Shown here: positions 49,491 through 57,474 of the stretch, piece after piece
Layout of the letters: each line of letters starts with the position of its first letter
Numbering within the stretch: position 1 is the stretch's first letter
Assembly: GCA_033875255.1 (NCBI GenBank)
Contig: JAWZSN010000027.1
Location: forward strand, 1-64,000
Source: Marinimicrococcus sp033875255
GTDB lineage: Bacteria; Pseudomonadota; Alphaproteobacteria; Geminicoccales; Geminicoccaceae
DNA length: 64,000 nucleotides
Reading direction: 5' to 3'
Notes under the pieces: model-generated
Told to the model about the DNA's origin: nothing
What the model saw: the letters and a program-made list of their open reading frames with translations, nothing else
Database searches by the model: none
Position numbers and translations under genes: made by a program

Positions 49491-50230
49491 GCGCGGCCCG
49501 GGGTCATCACAGCAGAGCGCATCTCTGTTCCGGCCTCCAGGTCCGCGCAGTGTCTCGCCGCCTTGTCGCCACGCCCGCGAATCAGGCCGAAGCGACCGAA
49601 ACCGGAGGTTTTCTCGATTGCCTCCCAGGCCGCGGCGCGGGTCTTACTCGGCCGGCTGGGCCGTTGGGAGCCCATGAGGAAGTGGCGTGGCGGAGGCGAC
49701 GGCAGAGAAGCCGGCGCTCTTTGGCGGGCTCCAGGCTCTGGCCCCGGCCAGTCCGCTCAGGGGTCACGGGCTGCCCCGTTCCCACGCGGGCGCGCCTCGT
49801 CTGTTGAACCAGACGAGGCGGTGCATCCCGGTAACGAGGCTGGCGAGGCCGCGCCCGGGGGAGGCGTCGAGCCTGTCGATGGTGCGGATAACGAGGCCGA
49901 TGCGGAGGGCTGGCGCTGCGGAGAGATGGCCGAGCGAGGTCCGGACCCTCACCTGTCGGGCATTGCCGCAACGAACCGGCCGGGGCATCGGTGCTGCGGC
50001 AGGGCTTCGGCCGGCCGGCGCATGGCGGGACGCTGGCCGTGCCACCGCTCCAGCGAGGCCGTCCTCGATCTGTCCGCTGCTCCCCGTCATGCCTTCGCGG
50101 AAGAAGCGGTGTGCCATGCTCACCTGTTGCCTAAGGGACCGGCAAGGGCACGAGTCTCATGCGCCGGGCCTTTGGCAGAAGCGAAGGTTTCGGCCACCTC
50201 GCCTCCAGCCGTTGCGCAGCGCGCGCGGGC
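49491..50230. other. 740-bp stretch with no supported gene
   Basis: Open frames occur on both strands but are Arg/Pro/Gly-rich with no recognisable motif or ribosome site. One minus-strand frame (49764-50123) has a fairly natural segment near LRIGLVIRTIDRLDASPGRG, but nothing to name. It is likely decayed sequence continuing from the pseudogene to the left. Confidence 0.45.
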
Positions 50231-50782
50231 TCACAGTCCGGTGTTCCGGTAGAGCCGGGCGATCTCGACCTCGTCCTCGAGGGCGGGACTGGCGAACGTG
50301 CCGCCGCCGACGTGATCCTGCGCGCGCCATGTGACACCGTCGCGTCGCCATACCTGGACCCAGCGGCGTGTGCTGTCGACCAGCCAGATCTCCCGAACCC
50401 CGTCCAGGGCCTTGTAGGCGTCGAGCTTGCGGCCGAGATCATGGAGGCGGGTCGTCGGCGACAGCACCTCCACGACGAGGAAGGGATCCTTCACTCCCGG
50501 CTCGCCGTGAGGCGGCTCGCAGGTCGCGGCGATGTCGGCAAGGTAGTAGTCGCCACTGTCCACCGCGATGCCAGCCTCGGCTGTGGCCCGGCAGGGCGGG
50601 CGCGAGGCGAGGCGGCTGTCGATCTCGACTGCCGCATTGACCGCTATGGTCGCATGCACGCCGCTCGTCGGCGCCATCGAAACCGGCGACCCGTTCACGA
50701 GCTCGTATCGCAGGTCCGGCTCGCCTTCCCAGAGGAGGAACTCCTCGAGGGTCATGCGAGGATCCTGGGCAGCGTCGGCCAT
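50231..50782 (-). CDS. Uma2-family (DUF820) putative restriction endonuclease
   Basis: 183 residues of the Uma2 family, PD-(D/E)XK nuclease-fold proteins. The catalytic core is visible as Asp83 in YYLADIAA and Glu105 in PFLVVEVLSPTT followed by DLGRKLDAYKALDGVREIWLVD. The N-terminal MTLEEFLLWEGEPDLRYELVNG is typical. GGGGAGAGAGATG leads into the ATG. These proteins are abundant in cyanobacteria and occur sporadically elsewhere, often as mobile, poorly understood elements; no methylase partner is present. It sits at the edge of the decayed stretch. Confidence 0.85.
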   Translation of the reverse strand: MADAAQDPRMTLEEFLLWEGEPDLRYELVNGSPVSMAPTSGVHATIAVNAAVEIDSRLASRPPCRATAEAGIAVDSGDYYLADIAATCEPPHGEPGVKDPFLVVEVLSPTTRLHDLGRKLDAYKALDGVREIWLVDSTRRWVQVWRRDGVTWRAQDHVGGGTFASPALEDEVEIARLYRNTGL

Positions 50783-50824
50783 GGCATCTCTCTCCCCGGA
50801 GCCGTCAACGTAGCACGCCCTGTC

Positions 50825-51460
50825 TCAATCGGGAAAATGCGCCCTGAGATCAGCCACCTGCTCCGGAGTGAGCGGCCGTGTGCGCCGGCCCTGGAGCATC
50901 AAATGGAGCTTCGCCGTCTCCTCCAGCTCCTCGGTGGCGTAGACCGCGGCATCGAGCGACGTCCCGGCGACCACCGGCCCGTGGTTGGCGAGCAGCACGG
51001 CGCGGTGCCGGTCGGCCAGCGCCTCCACGGCCGGCCCCAGCGCCGGATCGCCCGGGCGGTAGTAGGGGACCAGCGGCAGCTTGCCGACGCGCATCACGTA
51101 ATAGGCGGTGAGCGGCGGGATGACGTCCTCGGGGTCGATGTCGTCCAGAACGCTCACCGCCACCGAATGGGTGGAGTGGAGGTGCACCACCGCCCGGGCA
51201 TTGCGGCGCTTTCGGTACATGCCCTGGTGGAGGAAGGTCTCCTTGGTGGGCTTGTCGCCGCCGACGTGCCGGCCCTCGGGGTCGAGCCTCGAGAGCCGGG
51301 CCGGGTCGAGATTGCCGAGGCTGGCGTTGGTCGGCGTCATCAGCCAGCCGTCCTCCAGCATCACGCTGATATTGCCGGAGCTGCCGAAGGTGAGGCCGCG
51401 CTCGAAGATCGAGCGGCCGTAGCGGCAGATCTCCTCGCGCAGCCTGCTCTCCTCGCTCAT
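50825..51460 (-). CDS. otnC: Class II aldolase-family 3-oxo-tetronate 4-phosphate decarboxylase
   Basis: 211 residues of the class II aldolase/adducin family. RGLTFGSSGNISVMLEDG binds the phosphate. AVVHLHSTHSVAVSVL supplies the zinc His pair, and AVLLANHGPVVAGTSLDAAVYA the third His region. LTAYYVMRVGKLPLVPYYRPGD is typical of OtnC, which turns 3-oxo-tetronate 4-phosphate into dihydroxyacetone phosphate and CO2. It overlaps otnK by four bases. Confidence 0.9.
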   Translation of the reverse strand: MSEESRLREEICRYGRSIFERGLTFGSSGNISVMLEDGWLMTPTNASLGNLDPARLSRLDPEGRHVGGDKPTKETFLHQGMYRKRRNARAVVHLHSTHSVAVSVLDDIDPEDVIPPLTAYYVMRVGKLPLVPYYRPGDPALGPAVEALADRHRAVLLANHGPVVAGTSLDAAVYATEELEETAKLHLMLQGRRTRPLTPEQVADLRAHFPD

Positions 51461-52722
51461 GGCATCACCTCGAAGGCCTTGAGGAAAAAGTCGCGCGCGC
51501 CGAAATTGCCCGACTTCAGCGCGAGCGCCAGCGGCCGCTCGCCGATCGAGACGGTGGCGGGAACGCCGGGGTCGATCTGCGGGCCGATCCGCAGTCCCTT
51601 CACGCCCAGCGCCTGGACCACGGCGCCCGAGGTCTCGCCGCCGGCCACCACGAGGCGCCGCACACCCGCTTCCACCAGTCCCCGGGCGATCTCGGCCATG
51701 GCCCTCTCGACCAGCTCGCCAGCGGCCTCGCGGCCGAGCCTTGCCTGCACCGCCTTGACCTCCTCGGGCGGGGCACTGGCGTAGATGAGCGGCGGGCCGT
51801 CTGCCAGACGCTCCCTGGCCCAGGCCAGCGCCTCCGCCGCACCGCCGCCCTCGGCGAGACGGGTCGGATCGAGCCGGAAGGCCGGCCGCTGCCTTGCCAT
51901 CTCCTCGATCTGACCCAGCGTCGCCGCCGAGCAGGAGCCTGCCAGCACCGCCTCGAGGCCCTCGACGGCGGGCAGCGCGTCAGCGCCCGTGGCGTCCGCC
52001 AAAAGGCCCTGGCGGCGGAAATTGGCGGGCAGGCCCAGCGCGATGCCCGAGCCGCCGGTGATCAGCTTCAGATCCGCGCAGGCCTCGCCCAGGGTCTCCA
52101 GATGGGCATCCTCGACCGCGTCCGGCACGGCGTGGCGCACGCCCTCGCGGCGCAGCTGGGCGAAGCGCCGGCGCACCGCGTCGGCCCCGGCGGCCACCGT
52201 CGGGCAGGACACCAGCCCGGTCTTGTGCGGGGTCTGCCGCGCCAGCACCCGCACGAGGTTGCTGTCGGTCATGGGTGTGAGCGGATGGTGGCGCATGTGG
52301 GTATCGGAGAGCAGGCTCTCGCCCACGAACAGATGGCCCATGTAGATGGTGCGGCCGGTCTCGGGAAAGGCCGGGCAGGCGATGGTGAAGTCGCTGCCCA
52401 GCGCGTCGAGGAGCGCGTCGGCCACGGGGCCGATATTGCCCTTCTCGGTGCTGTCGAAGGTCGAGCAGTATTTGAAGAGGAACTGCCGCGCGCCGGCCCG
52501 GCGCAGCCACTCGAGCGACTGCAGCGACAGCCGCACCGCCTCCTCGGGCGGGCAGGTGCGCGACTTCAGGGCGATGGTGATGGCGTCGGCCTCGGGCACC
52601 GGCAGATCGGCCGGCGGCGCGTCGATCAGCTGGATCGTCCGCATGCCGCGCCGGACCAGCGTGTTGCAAAGATCGGTGGCGCCGGTGAAATCGTCGGCGA
52701 TGCAGCCGAGCAGCAACGACAT
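51457..52722 (-). CDS. otnK: 3-oxo-tetronate kinase
   Basis: 421 residues of the four-carbon acid sugar kinase (DUF1537/OtnK) family, which phosphorylates 3-oxo-tetronate at C4. N-terminal LGCIADDFTGATDLCNTLVRRG and FLFKYCSTFDSTEKGNIGP are the substrate-binding motifs. ITGGSGIALGLP and the C-terminal LVVAGGETSGAVVQALGV with GLRIGPQIDPGVP form the nucleotide-binding half. ATG 52722 follows GGGAGGA. It is the upstream gene of otnK-otnC. The dehydrogenase for D-erythronate or L-threonate (DenD/LtnD) is not in the window; the isomerase candidate is at 41307. Confidence 0.92.
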   Translation of the reverse strand: MSLLLGCIADDFTGATDLCNTLVRRGMRTIQLIDAPPADLPVPEADAITIALKSRTCPPEEAVRLSLQSLEWLRRAGARQFLFKYCSTFDSTEKGNIGPVADALLDALGSDFTIACPAFPETGRTIYMGHLFVGESLLSDTHMRHHPLTPMTDSNLVRVLARQTPHKTGLVSCPTVAAGADAVRRRFAQLRREGVRHAVPDAVEDAHLETLGEACADLKLITGGSGIALGLPANFRRQGLLADATGADALPAVEGLEAVLAGSCSAATLGQIEEMARQRPAFRLDPTRLAEGGGAAEALAWARERLADGPPLIYASAPPEEVKAVQARLGREAAGELVERAMAEIARGLVEAGVRRLVVAGGETSGAVVQALGVKGLRIGPQIDPGVPATVSIGERPLALALKSGNFGARDFFLKAFEVMP

Positions 52723-52750
52723 GCCGCAATGTCCTCCCGCTATGAGGTAG

Positions 52751-52796
52751 CCTCGTTGGCCCATCTCTGGAGCCCTCGTTGGCCCATCTCTAGAGC
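52751..52796. repeat. 23-bp tandem repeat upstream of otnK
   Basis: 52751-52773 is repeated at 52774-52796 with one mismatch; the core of each copy is CGTTGGCCCATCTCT. The first copy begins 29 bp upstream of the otnK start codon on its coding side. Paired direct repeats in a promoter leader suggest either an operator for a regulator or a simple slippage duplication. Confidence 0.8.
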
Positions 52797-52819
52797 AAGG
52801 TCAGTGGGCAGGCGAGCCG

Positions 52820-52847
52820 CTTGATCGGCGTGCGGGAAACCCTACAT
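52820..52847 (+). promoter_or_regulatory. Candidate heat-shock (RpoH) promoter for hsp20
   Basis: CTTGAT at 52820-52825 and CCTACAT at 52841-52847, with CTTG to CTACAT spaced 18 bp, resemble alphaproteobacterial RpoH promoters (CTTGA, then CYTAT-like). It is about 100 nt upstream of the hsp20 ATG. The intervening leader can fold TCACT against AGTGA (52916-52938 region), which would cover part of the ribosome site AGTGAGGA. Confidence 0.4.
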
Positions 52848-52946
52848 GAGTGCTGCCGGATGCCGATGGCGGGTCCGGCAAAGTGATGAGAAGGCGTGTC
52901 CGTGCGGAGCGCCAAACGTGTCACTATCGCTTCCAGTGAGGATAGA

Positions 52947-53369
52947 ATGACCATGATCGACCTGCGTCCGTTCTACCGGACCATCAACCAGTTCGACCGG
53001 CTTGCCGGCACTGTCGCCGCCGGCGGCCCGGCCTACGACATCGTCGCGTCCGACGAGAACCACTTCGCCGTCAGCCTCGCCGTGCCGGGTTTCTCCCAAG
53101 AGGAGCTCGAGGCGTCTGTCGAGGACGGCGTGCTGAGCGTGCGCGGGACGCCCAAGGATGAGGATGCCGGCCAGGCGACCTTCCTTCATCGCGGCATCGC
53201 CCGCGGAGGCTTCGAGCGCCGCTTCCGCCTCGCCGAGCATGTCGAGGTGACGGGCGCTTCGCTCGAGAACGGTGTCCTGCGCGTGGAGCTCGTCCGGGAA
53301 GTGCCCGAGAGCAAGAAGCCGCGCGTGATCGGCATCGCCTCGGGCGCCGAGTCGGCGAAGGCCGCTTGA
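52947..53369 (+). CDS. Small heat-shock protein, Hsp20 family
   Basis: 140 residues from ATG 52947 (GTGAGGA upstream). N-terminal DLRPFYRTINQFDRL is typical of IbpA-like proteins. The alpha-crystallin domain spans about 30-120: YDIVASDENHFAVSLAVPGF, DGVLSVRG, GIARGGFERRFRLAEHVEV, ENGVLRVELVREVP with the GVL core. It is a holdase chaperone. A DnaJ-type cochaperone follows after a 12-bp hairpin, so the two are probably one stress operon. Confidence 0.93.
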   Translation: MTMIDLRPFYRTINQFDRLAGTVAAGGPAYDIVASDENHFAVSLAVPGFSQEELEASVEDGVLSVRGTPKDEDAGQATFLHRGIARGGFERRFRLAEHVEVTGASLENGVLRVELVREVPESKKPRVIGIASGAESAKAA

Positions 53370-53398
53370 CCGCGGCTCTCTTTGGCTGAGAACCAGAA

Positions 53399-53425
53399 GG
53401 ACGGCGCCCGCGGCGGGCGCCGTCC
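53399..53425 (+). promoter_or_regulatory. Perfect 12-bp hairpin between hsp20 and dnaJ-type gene
   Basis: GGACGGCGCCCG (53399-53410) and CGGGCGCCGTCC (53414-53425) pair completely around a 3-nt loop. No T-tract follows, and a ribosome site CGGAG lies just after, so it probably adjusts the ratio of the two chaperones rather than ending transcription. Confidence 0.65.
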
Positions 53426-53443
53426 ACTGCGTGCGGAGTTGTG

Positions 53444-54373
53444 ATGAGCCGATCGCTCTATGACACGTTGGGGGTCGGCCGGCAGGCGAGCGAGCAGGAG
53501 ATCACCCGCGCCTATCGCAAGCTCGCCAAGACCTGCCACCCCGACCTCCACCCCGGCGACAAGACTGCCGAGGACAAGTTCAGGCGCATCACGGCCGCCT
53601 ACGACGTGCTGCGCGACAAGACCAGCCGGGCCCGCTACGACCGGGGCGAGATCGACGAGGAGGGCCGCGAGCGGGGGCCTGCCGGCGGCTACTGGCAGCA
53701 GCGCGGTGCGGGTCCCTACGGCGCGGGTGCGGGCCATTACCGCGCCGGCGCTGGTCCGCAGGGTGGTTTCGCCGGCATGGACGACGTGCTGAGCGACCTG
53801 TTCGGGTTCGGCGGGCGCGGCCGCGCTCGCCGCGGCGCCGGCTTTGCCATGCCCGGCGAGGACGTCCGCCTGACCCTCGAGCTCGACCTTGCGGCCGCCG
53901 TCAAGGGTGGCGTCCGGCGTGTCGCCATGCACGACGGCACGCTGCTCGACGTCAACATCCCTCCCGGCACCGAGGACGGGCAGGTGCTGCGTCTGCGCGG
54001 CAAGGGGCGCCCGGGCCACGGCGGCGCCGCGGGCGACGCTCTGGTCGAGATCAAGGTGGCCGAGCACCCGCTCTTCAGGCGCAAGGGCCTGGACATTCAT
54101 GCCGACGTGCCGGTGCCGCTGGCGACCGCCGTGATGGGCGGCAAGCTGCATGTGCCGACGCTCGACGGCCAGGTAAGCGTGAAGGTCCCCAGGCACGCCA
54201 GCTCCGGCAAGATCTTGCGGCTGCGCGGCAAGGGCGTTCATGATGCGCGCAGCAAGCGCCACGGCGATCTCCTCGTGCGGCTCATGGTGGAGCTGCCAGA
54301 CCCCGCCAGCGAGCCTGACCTGATGGCGGCGCTGGAGCAATGGGCGCAGCGGCAGAAGGCGCCGGCGGCCTGA
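53444..54373 (+). CDS. CbpA-like DnaJ-family cochaperone
   Basis: 309 residues. An N-terminal J domain (DTLGVGRQASEQEITRAY, HPD at 32-34, FRRITAAYDVLRD) is followed by a Gly/Ala-rich region with DDVLSDLFGFGGRGR, then the two DnaJ C-terminal beta domains (EDVRLTLELDLAAAVKGG, NIPPGTEDGQVLRLRGKG, ATAVMGGKLHVPTLDG). The Cys-rich zinc fingers of true DnaJ are absent, making it CbpA/DnaJ-C type. It stimulates DnaK. ATG 53444 is preferred to GTG 53441 because CGGAG lies five bases before it. Terminator-like element follows. Confidence 0.92.
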   Translation: MSRSLYDTLGVGRQASEQEITRAYRKLAKTCHPDLHPGDKTAEDKFRRITAAYDVLRDKTSRARYDRGEIDEEGRERGPAGGYWQQRGAGPYGAGAGHYRAGAGPQGGFAGMDDVLSDLFGFGGRGRARRGAGFAMPGEDVRLTLELDLAAAVKGGVRRVAMHDGTLLDVNIPPGTEDGQVLRLRGKGRPGHGGAAGDALVEIKVAEHPLFRRKGLDIHADVPVPLATAVMGGKLHVPTLDGQVSVKVPRHASSGKILRLRGKGVHDARSKRHGDLLVRLMVELPDPASEPDLMAALEQWAQRQKAPAA

Positions 54374-54403
54374 GCCCGAGCGTCGTGGCGGGACGGGCGG
54401 CCG

Positions 54404-54437
54404 GAGCCGTGCAAGGCGCTGCGCGCGGCTCTTTTTT
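54404..54437 (+). terminator. Terminator after the dnaJ-type gene, made from a REPIN-like arm
   Basis: GAGCCG (54404-54409) pairs with CGGCTC (54426-54431), with inner GC pairs, followed by TTTTTT at 54432-54437. The stem and T-run belong to an interspersed repeat arm at 54416-54462 (GCGCTGCGCGCGGC then T-rich then TTGGAGGCGG). No other gene lies between it and 54637. Confidence 0.75.
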
Positions 54438-54637
54438 CCCCTTTCCTGTCAATTGGAGGCGGTGCCGGAGGGCGTCTCCTCTACCCCAGGCCGGACCGCC
54501 TTCGCTTTCTCCGGCCCTCACGTCGCTTCCTTTCCGATGGCTGGACCAGGCGCGCACCGAGCCTGGAGCGGCGGTCCCTGCAGATTCGCAGAGAAAGCTG
54601 AAGATGCGGTAAACGCACAATCGCGGACGCGCCAGCC

Positions 54638-55813
54638 CTAGCCGCCCGCCGGCTCGAGGCGCCAGACCCCGCCATCGGCCTCGTCGTTGAGCAGGTAGAT
54701 CAGGCCGTCGGGTCCGACCCGCACGTCGCGGATGCGGCCGATCGCATCCTCGAGCAGGCGCTCCTCGCCGACGATCCTTTCGCCGTCCAGATCGAGCCGC
54801 ACCAAAAGGCGGTCCTTCAGGGCGCCGACCAGCAGATCGCCTTGCCAGGCGGGTATTGCGGCGCCGGTGTAGAACGCCATGCCGGAGGGGGCGATGGAGG
54901 GGACCCAGGTCCAAAGCGGCGGCTCGACGCCCTTCATGGTCTTGCCCCGGCCGATGGGCAGGCCCGAATAGTCGATGCCGTGGGTGGTCAGCGGCCAGCC
55001 GTAATTGGCGCCCTTGCGGATGATGTTGACCTCGTCGCCGCCGCGCGGCCCGTGCTCCTGCTCCCACAGCTCGCCCGTCACGGGGTGCAGAGCCAGGCCC
55101 TGCGGGTTGCGCACGCCATAGGCGAAGATCGCCGGGTGGGCGTCCTCGCGGCCCGTGAACGGATTGTCTTCGGGTATCGCGCCGTCATCCCTCAGCCGGA
55201 CGATCTTGCCGGCCAGGTCAGAAAGATCCTGCGCGCGCTGCATCTGGCCGCGGTCGCCAATGCTCATGTGGAGCAGGCCGTCGCGGCCGAAGACGATGCG
55301 CGAGCCGAAATGGCGGCCGGTGCCGCTGCCGGGCTCGGCCACGAAGACGACCTCCTGCTCCTCGAGCGCGTCGCCGCGTAGACGCGCGCGCATCAGATGC
55401 GTCGCCAGACCATCGCTGCTTGGACCGCTATAGGTGAGATAGAGCCAGCCATTCTCGGCGAAGCGCGGATGCAGCGCCACGTCGAGAAGCCCGCCCTGGC
55501 CGCGCGCCACCACCTCCGGCACGCCGGCCACCGGCTCGGCCAGGAGCCTGCCGTCCTCGACCAGCCGCAGCCTTCCGTCGCGCTCGGTCACCAGCATCCG
55601 CCCGTCCGGCAGGAAGGCGAGGCTCCAAGGGTACTCCAGGCCCTCCACCACCGGCACCAAAACCAGCTCCTGCCCGCCCGCCTGCACCGGCGTCCCGCTG
55701 TCCCCGGCGCGCGCCAGGCCCGACCCGCCCCACCAGCCGAGACTCCCGCAGCTGGTGTTGAAGCCGATGCTCGCACCGAGCAGCAGGCCGCTCATCAGCC
55801 TGTTGATCCGCAT
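54638..55813 (-). CDS. Soluble PQQ-dependent aldose sugar dehydrogenase-family protein
   Basis: 391 residues of the soluble glucose dehydrogenase (Asd/YliI) family, a six-bladed propeller binding PQQ and calcium in the periplasm. An export signal precedes a Cys at about 22 (GFNTSC), possibly a lipoprotein. Motifs: YPWSLAFLPDGRMLVTERDGRL, GRHFGSRIVFGRDGLLHMSIGDRG with the catalytic His area, YGVRNPQGLALHP, and WEQEHGPRGGDEVNII, the strongest signature. The ATG 55813 has GCGGGGA before it; an upstream ATG at 55864 has none. PQQ synthesis genes are not in the window. Confidence 0.88.
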   Translation of the reverse strand: MRINRLMSGLLLGASIGFNTSCGSLGWWGGSGLARAGDSGTPVQAGGQELVLVPVVEGLEYPWSLAFLPDGRMLVTERDGRLRLVEDGRLLAEPVAGVPEVVARGQGGLLDVALHPRFAENGWLYLTYSGPSSDGLATHLMRARLRGDALEEQEVVFVAEPGSGTGRHFGSRIVFGRDGLLHMSIGDRGQMQRAQDLSDLAGKIVRLRDDGAIPEDNPFTGREDAHPAIFAYGVRNPQGLALHPVTGELWEQEHGPRGGDEVNIIRKGANYGWPLTTHGIDYSGLPIGRGKTMKGVEPPLWTWVPSIAPSGMAFYTGAAIPAWQGDLLVGALKDRLLVRLDLDGERIVGEERLLEDAIGRIRDVRVGPDGLIYLLNDEADGGVWRLEPAGG

Positions 55814-55932
55814 TCCCCGCAACCTCGCGCTCGAGAGACCCTCTTGCTGGAGATAGTCTTGCATGCGGCCGGGTGAACGGGCTTCATGCGCCAGCCGTGC
55901 ACGACGGAAAAGATCTGCAACGGGGAGGCGTC

Positions 55933-57474
55933 ATGAGCCAGGCGGAAACGGTAGCCGAGCTGCTGAAGGCGGGAGCCGACGACGCCCCCGCCATCACCGC
56001 GCCGGGGCGGCCGCCGCTCTCCCACGGCGCGCTGCGCCGCCATGTGCAGGCGGTGGTCGAGCGGCTCAACGGGCTCGGCATCGGTCGGGGCGACCGGGTG
56101 GCCATCGTGCTCCCCAACGGTCCCGAGATGGCCGTCGCGTTCCTCGCCGTCGCCGCCGGCGCCACCACGGCGCCGCTCAATCCGGCCTACCGCGAGGACG
56201 AGTTCGAGTTCTATCTGGGCGATCTGAAGGCCCGGGCGCTCATCGCCATGGAGGGCGAGGCCGGGGCGGCGGTCGCCGTCGCCCGCAGGCACGGCGCGGC
56301 CGTCCTGCGGCTGCGGGTTCCCGAGGGAGCGCCGGCCGGCCTCTTCGAGCTGGACGCCGAAGGCGGCGCGGTGCTTGCGCCTTCTGCCCGGGGCGGGCTC
56401 GCCGAGGCCGGCGACACGGCCCTGGTGCTGCACACTTCCGGCACCACCTCGCGGCCCAAGATCGTCCCGCTGAGCCAGGCCAACATCTGTGCCTCGGCCG
56501 TCGGAATCGGCGCCACCCTGCGGCTCGGGCCCGATGATCGCTGTCTCAACATCATGCCGCTCTTCCACATCCACGGATTGATGTCGGCGACCCTGGCGTC
56601 GATGGCGGCCGGCGCCTCGGTGTGCTGCACGCCGGGCTTCAACGCGCTGAGATTCTTCGCCTGGCTCGAGGAGGCGAGGCCCAGCTGGTACACGGCGGTG
56701 CCGACCATGCACCAGGCCATTCTCGCCCGCGCCGAGCGCAACCCCGAGGCCGTGGCGGCGGCCCGGCTGCGCCTCATCCGCTCGTCCTCCTCCTCGCTGC
56801 CGCCCCAGGTCATGAGGGCGCTCGAGGAGACCTTCGGCTGCCCGGTGATCGAGAGCTACGGGATGACCGAGGCGAGCCACCAGATGACCTCCAACCCGCT
56901 GCCGCCGGCCGCCCGCAAGGCGGGCTCGGTCGGCATTGCCGCCGGCCCCGCGGTCCGCGTGGCCGACCAGGAAAACGCGTTCCTGGCGGCCGGCGAGGAA
57001 GGCGAGGTGGTGATCTCCGGGCCCGGCGTCACCCGAGGCTACGAGGCCAACGAGGAGGCCAATGCCAAAAGCTTCTTCAAGGCCGAGGGCAGGCGCTGGT
57101 TTCGCACCGGCGACCAGGGCCGTCTCGACGAGGAAGGCTATCTGTGGCTCACCGGCCGGCTCAAGGAGATCATCAACCGCGGCGGCGAGAAGGTGAGCCC
57201 GCTCGAGGTCGACGAGGTGCTGATGGACCATCCCTCCGTCCGCCAGGTGGTGACCTTCGCCATGCCCCACGCCAGGCTCGGCGAGGAGGTCGCCGCCGCC
57301 ATCGTGCTGCGCGAGGGCACGAGCGCTACGGAGCAGGAGATCCGCGCCTTTGCGGCGACGCGCCTGGCCGACTTCAAGGTGCCGCGCCGGGTGCTGGTCC
57401 TGGACGAGATCCCCAAGGGAGCCACCGGCAAGCTTCAGCGTATCGGTCTCGCGCAGAAGCTGGGGCTGGGATGA
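55933..57474 (+). CDS. AMP-forming acyl-CoA ligase, oxalyl-CoA-synthetase-like
   Basis: 513 residues of the ANL superfamily. The AMP loop is LHTSGTTSRPK (166-176). MPLFHIHGLMSATLASM, WYTAVPTMHQAILARAE and SYGMTEASHQMTSNPLP closely follow the oxalate-CoA ligase (AAE3) pattern rather than 4-coumarate ligases. WFRTGDQGRLDEEGYL and GRLKEIINRGGEKVSPLEVDEVL come next, and the final catalytic Lys is in PKGATGK. GGGGAGG precedes ATG 55933. It overlaps the next gene (ATGA), a ketopantoate-reductase-family enzyme, so the pair may process a small dicarboxylate or keto acid. The specific substrate is inferred from similarity only. Confidence 0.88.
   Translation: MSQAETVAELLKAGADDAPAITAPGRPPLSHGALRRHVQAVVERLNGLGIGRGDRVAIVLPNGPEMAVAFLAVAAGATTAPLNPAYREDEFEFYLGDLKARALIAMEGEAGAAVAVARRHGAAVLRLRVPEGAPAGLFELDAEGGAVLAPSARGGLAEAGDTALVLHTSGTTSRPKIVPLSQANICASAVGIGATLRLGPDDRCLNIMPLFHIHGLMSATLASMAAGASVCCTPGFNALRFFAWLEEARPSWYTAVPTMHQAILARAERNPEAVAAARLRLIRSSSSSLPPQVMRALEETFGCPVIESYGMTEASHQMTSNPLPPAARKAGSVGIAAGPAVRVADQENAFLAAGEEGEVVISGPGVTRGYEANEEANAKSFFKAEGRRWFRTGDQGRLDEEGYLWLTGRLKEIINRGGEKVSPLEVDEVLMDHPSVRQVVTFAMPHARLGEEVAAAIVLREGTSATEQEIRAFAATRLADFKVPRRVLVLDEIPKGATGKLQRIGLAQKLGLG

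Noticed and set aside
49764..50123. 119-residue minus-strand open frame
   Set aside because: A short natural-looking segment, but no motif, no ribosome site and unbalanced composition elsewhere.
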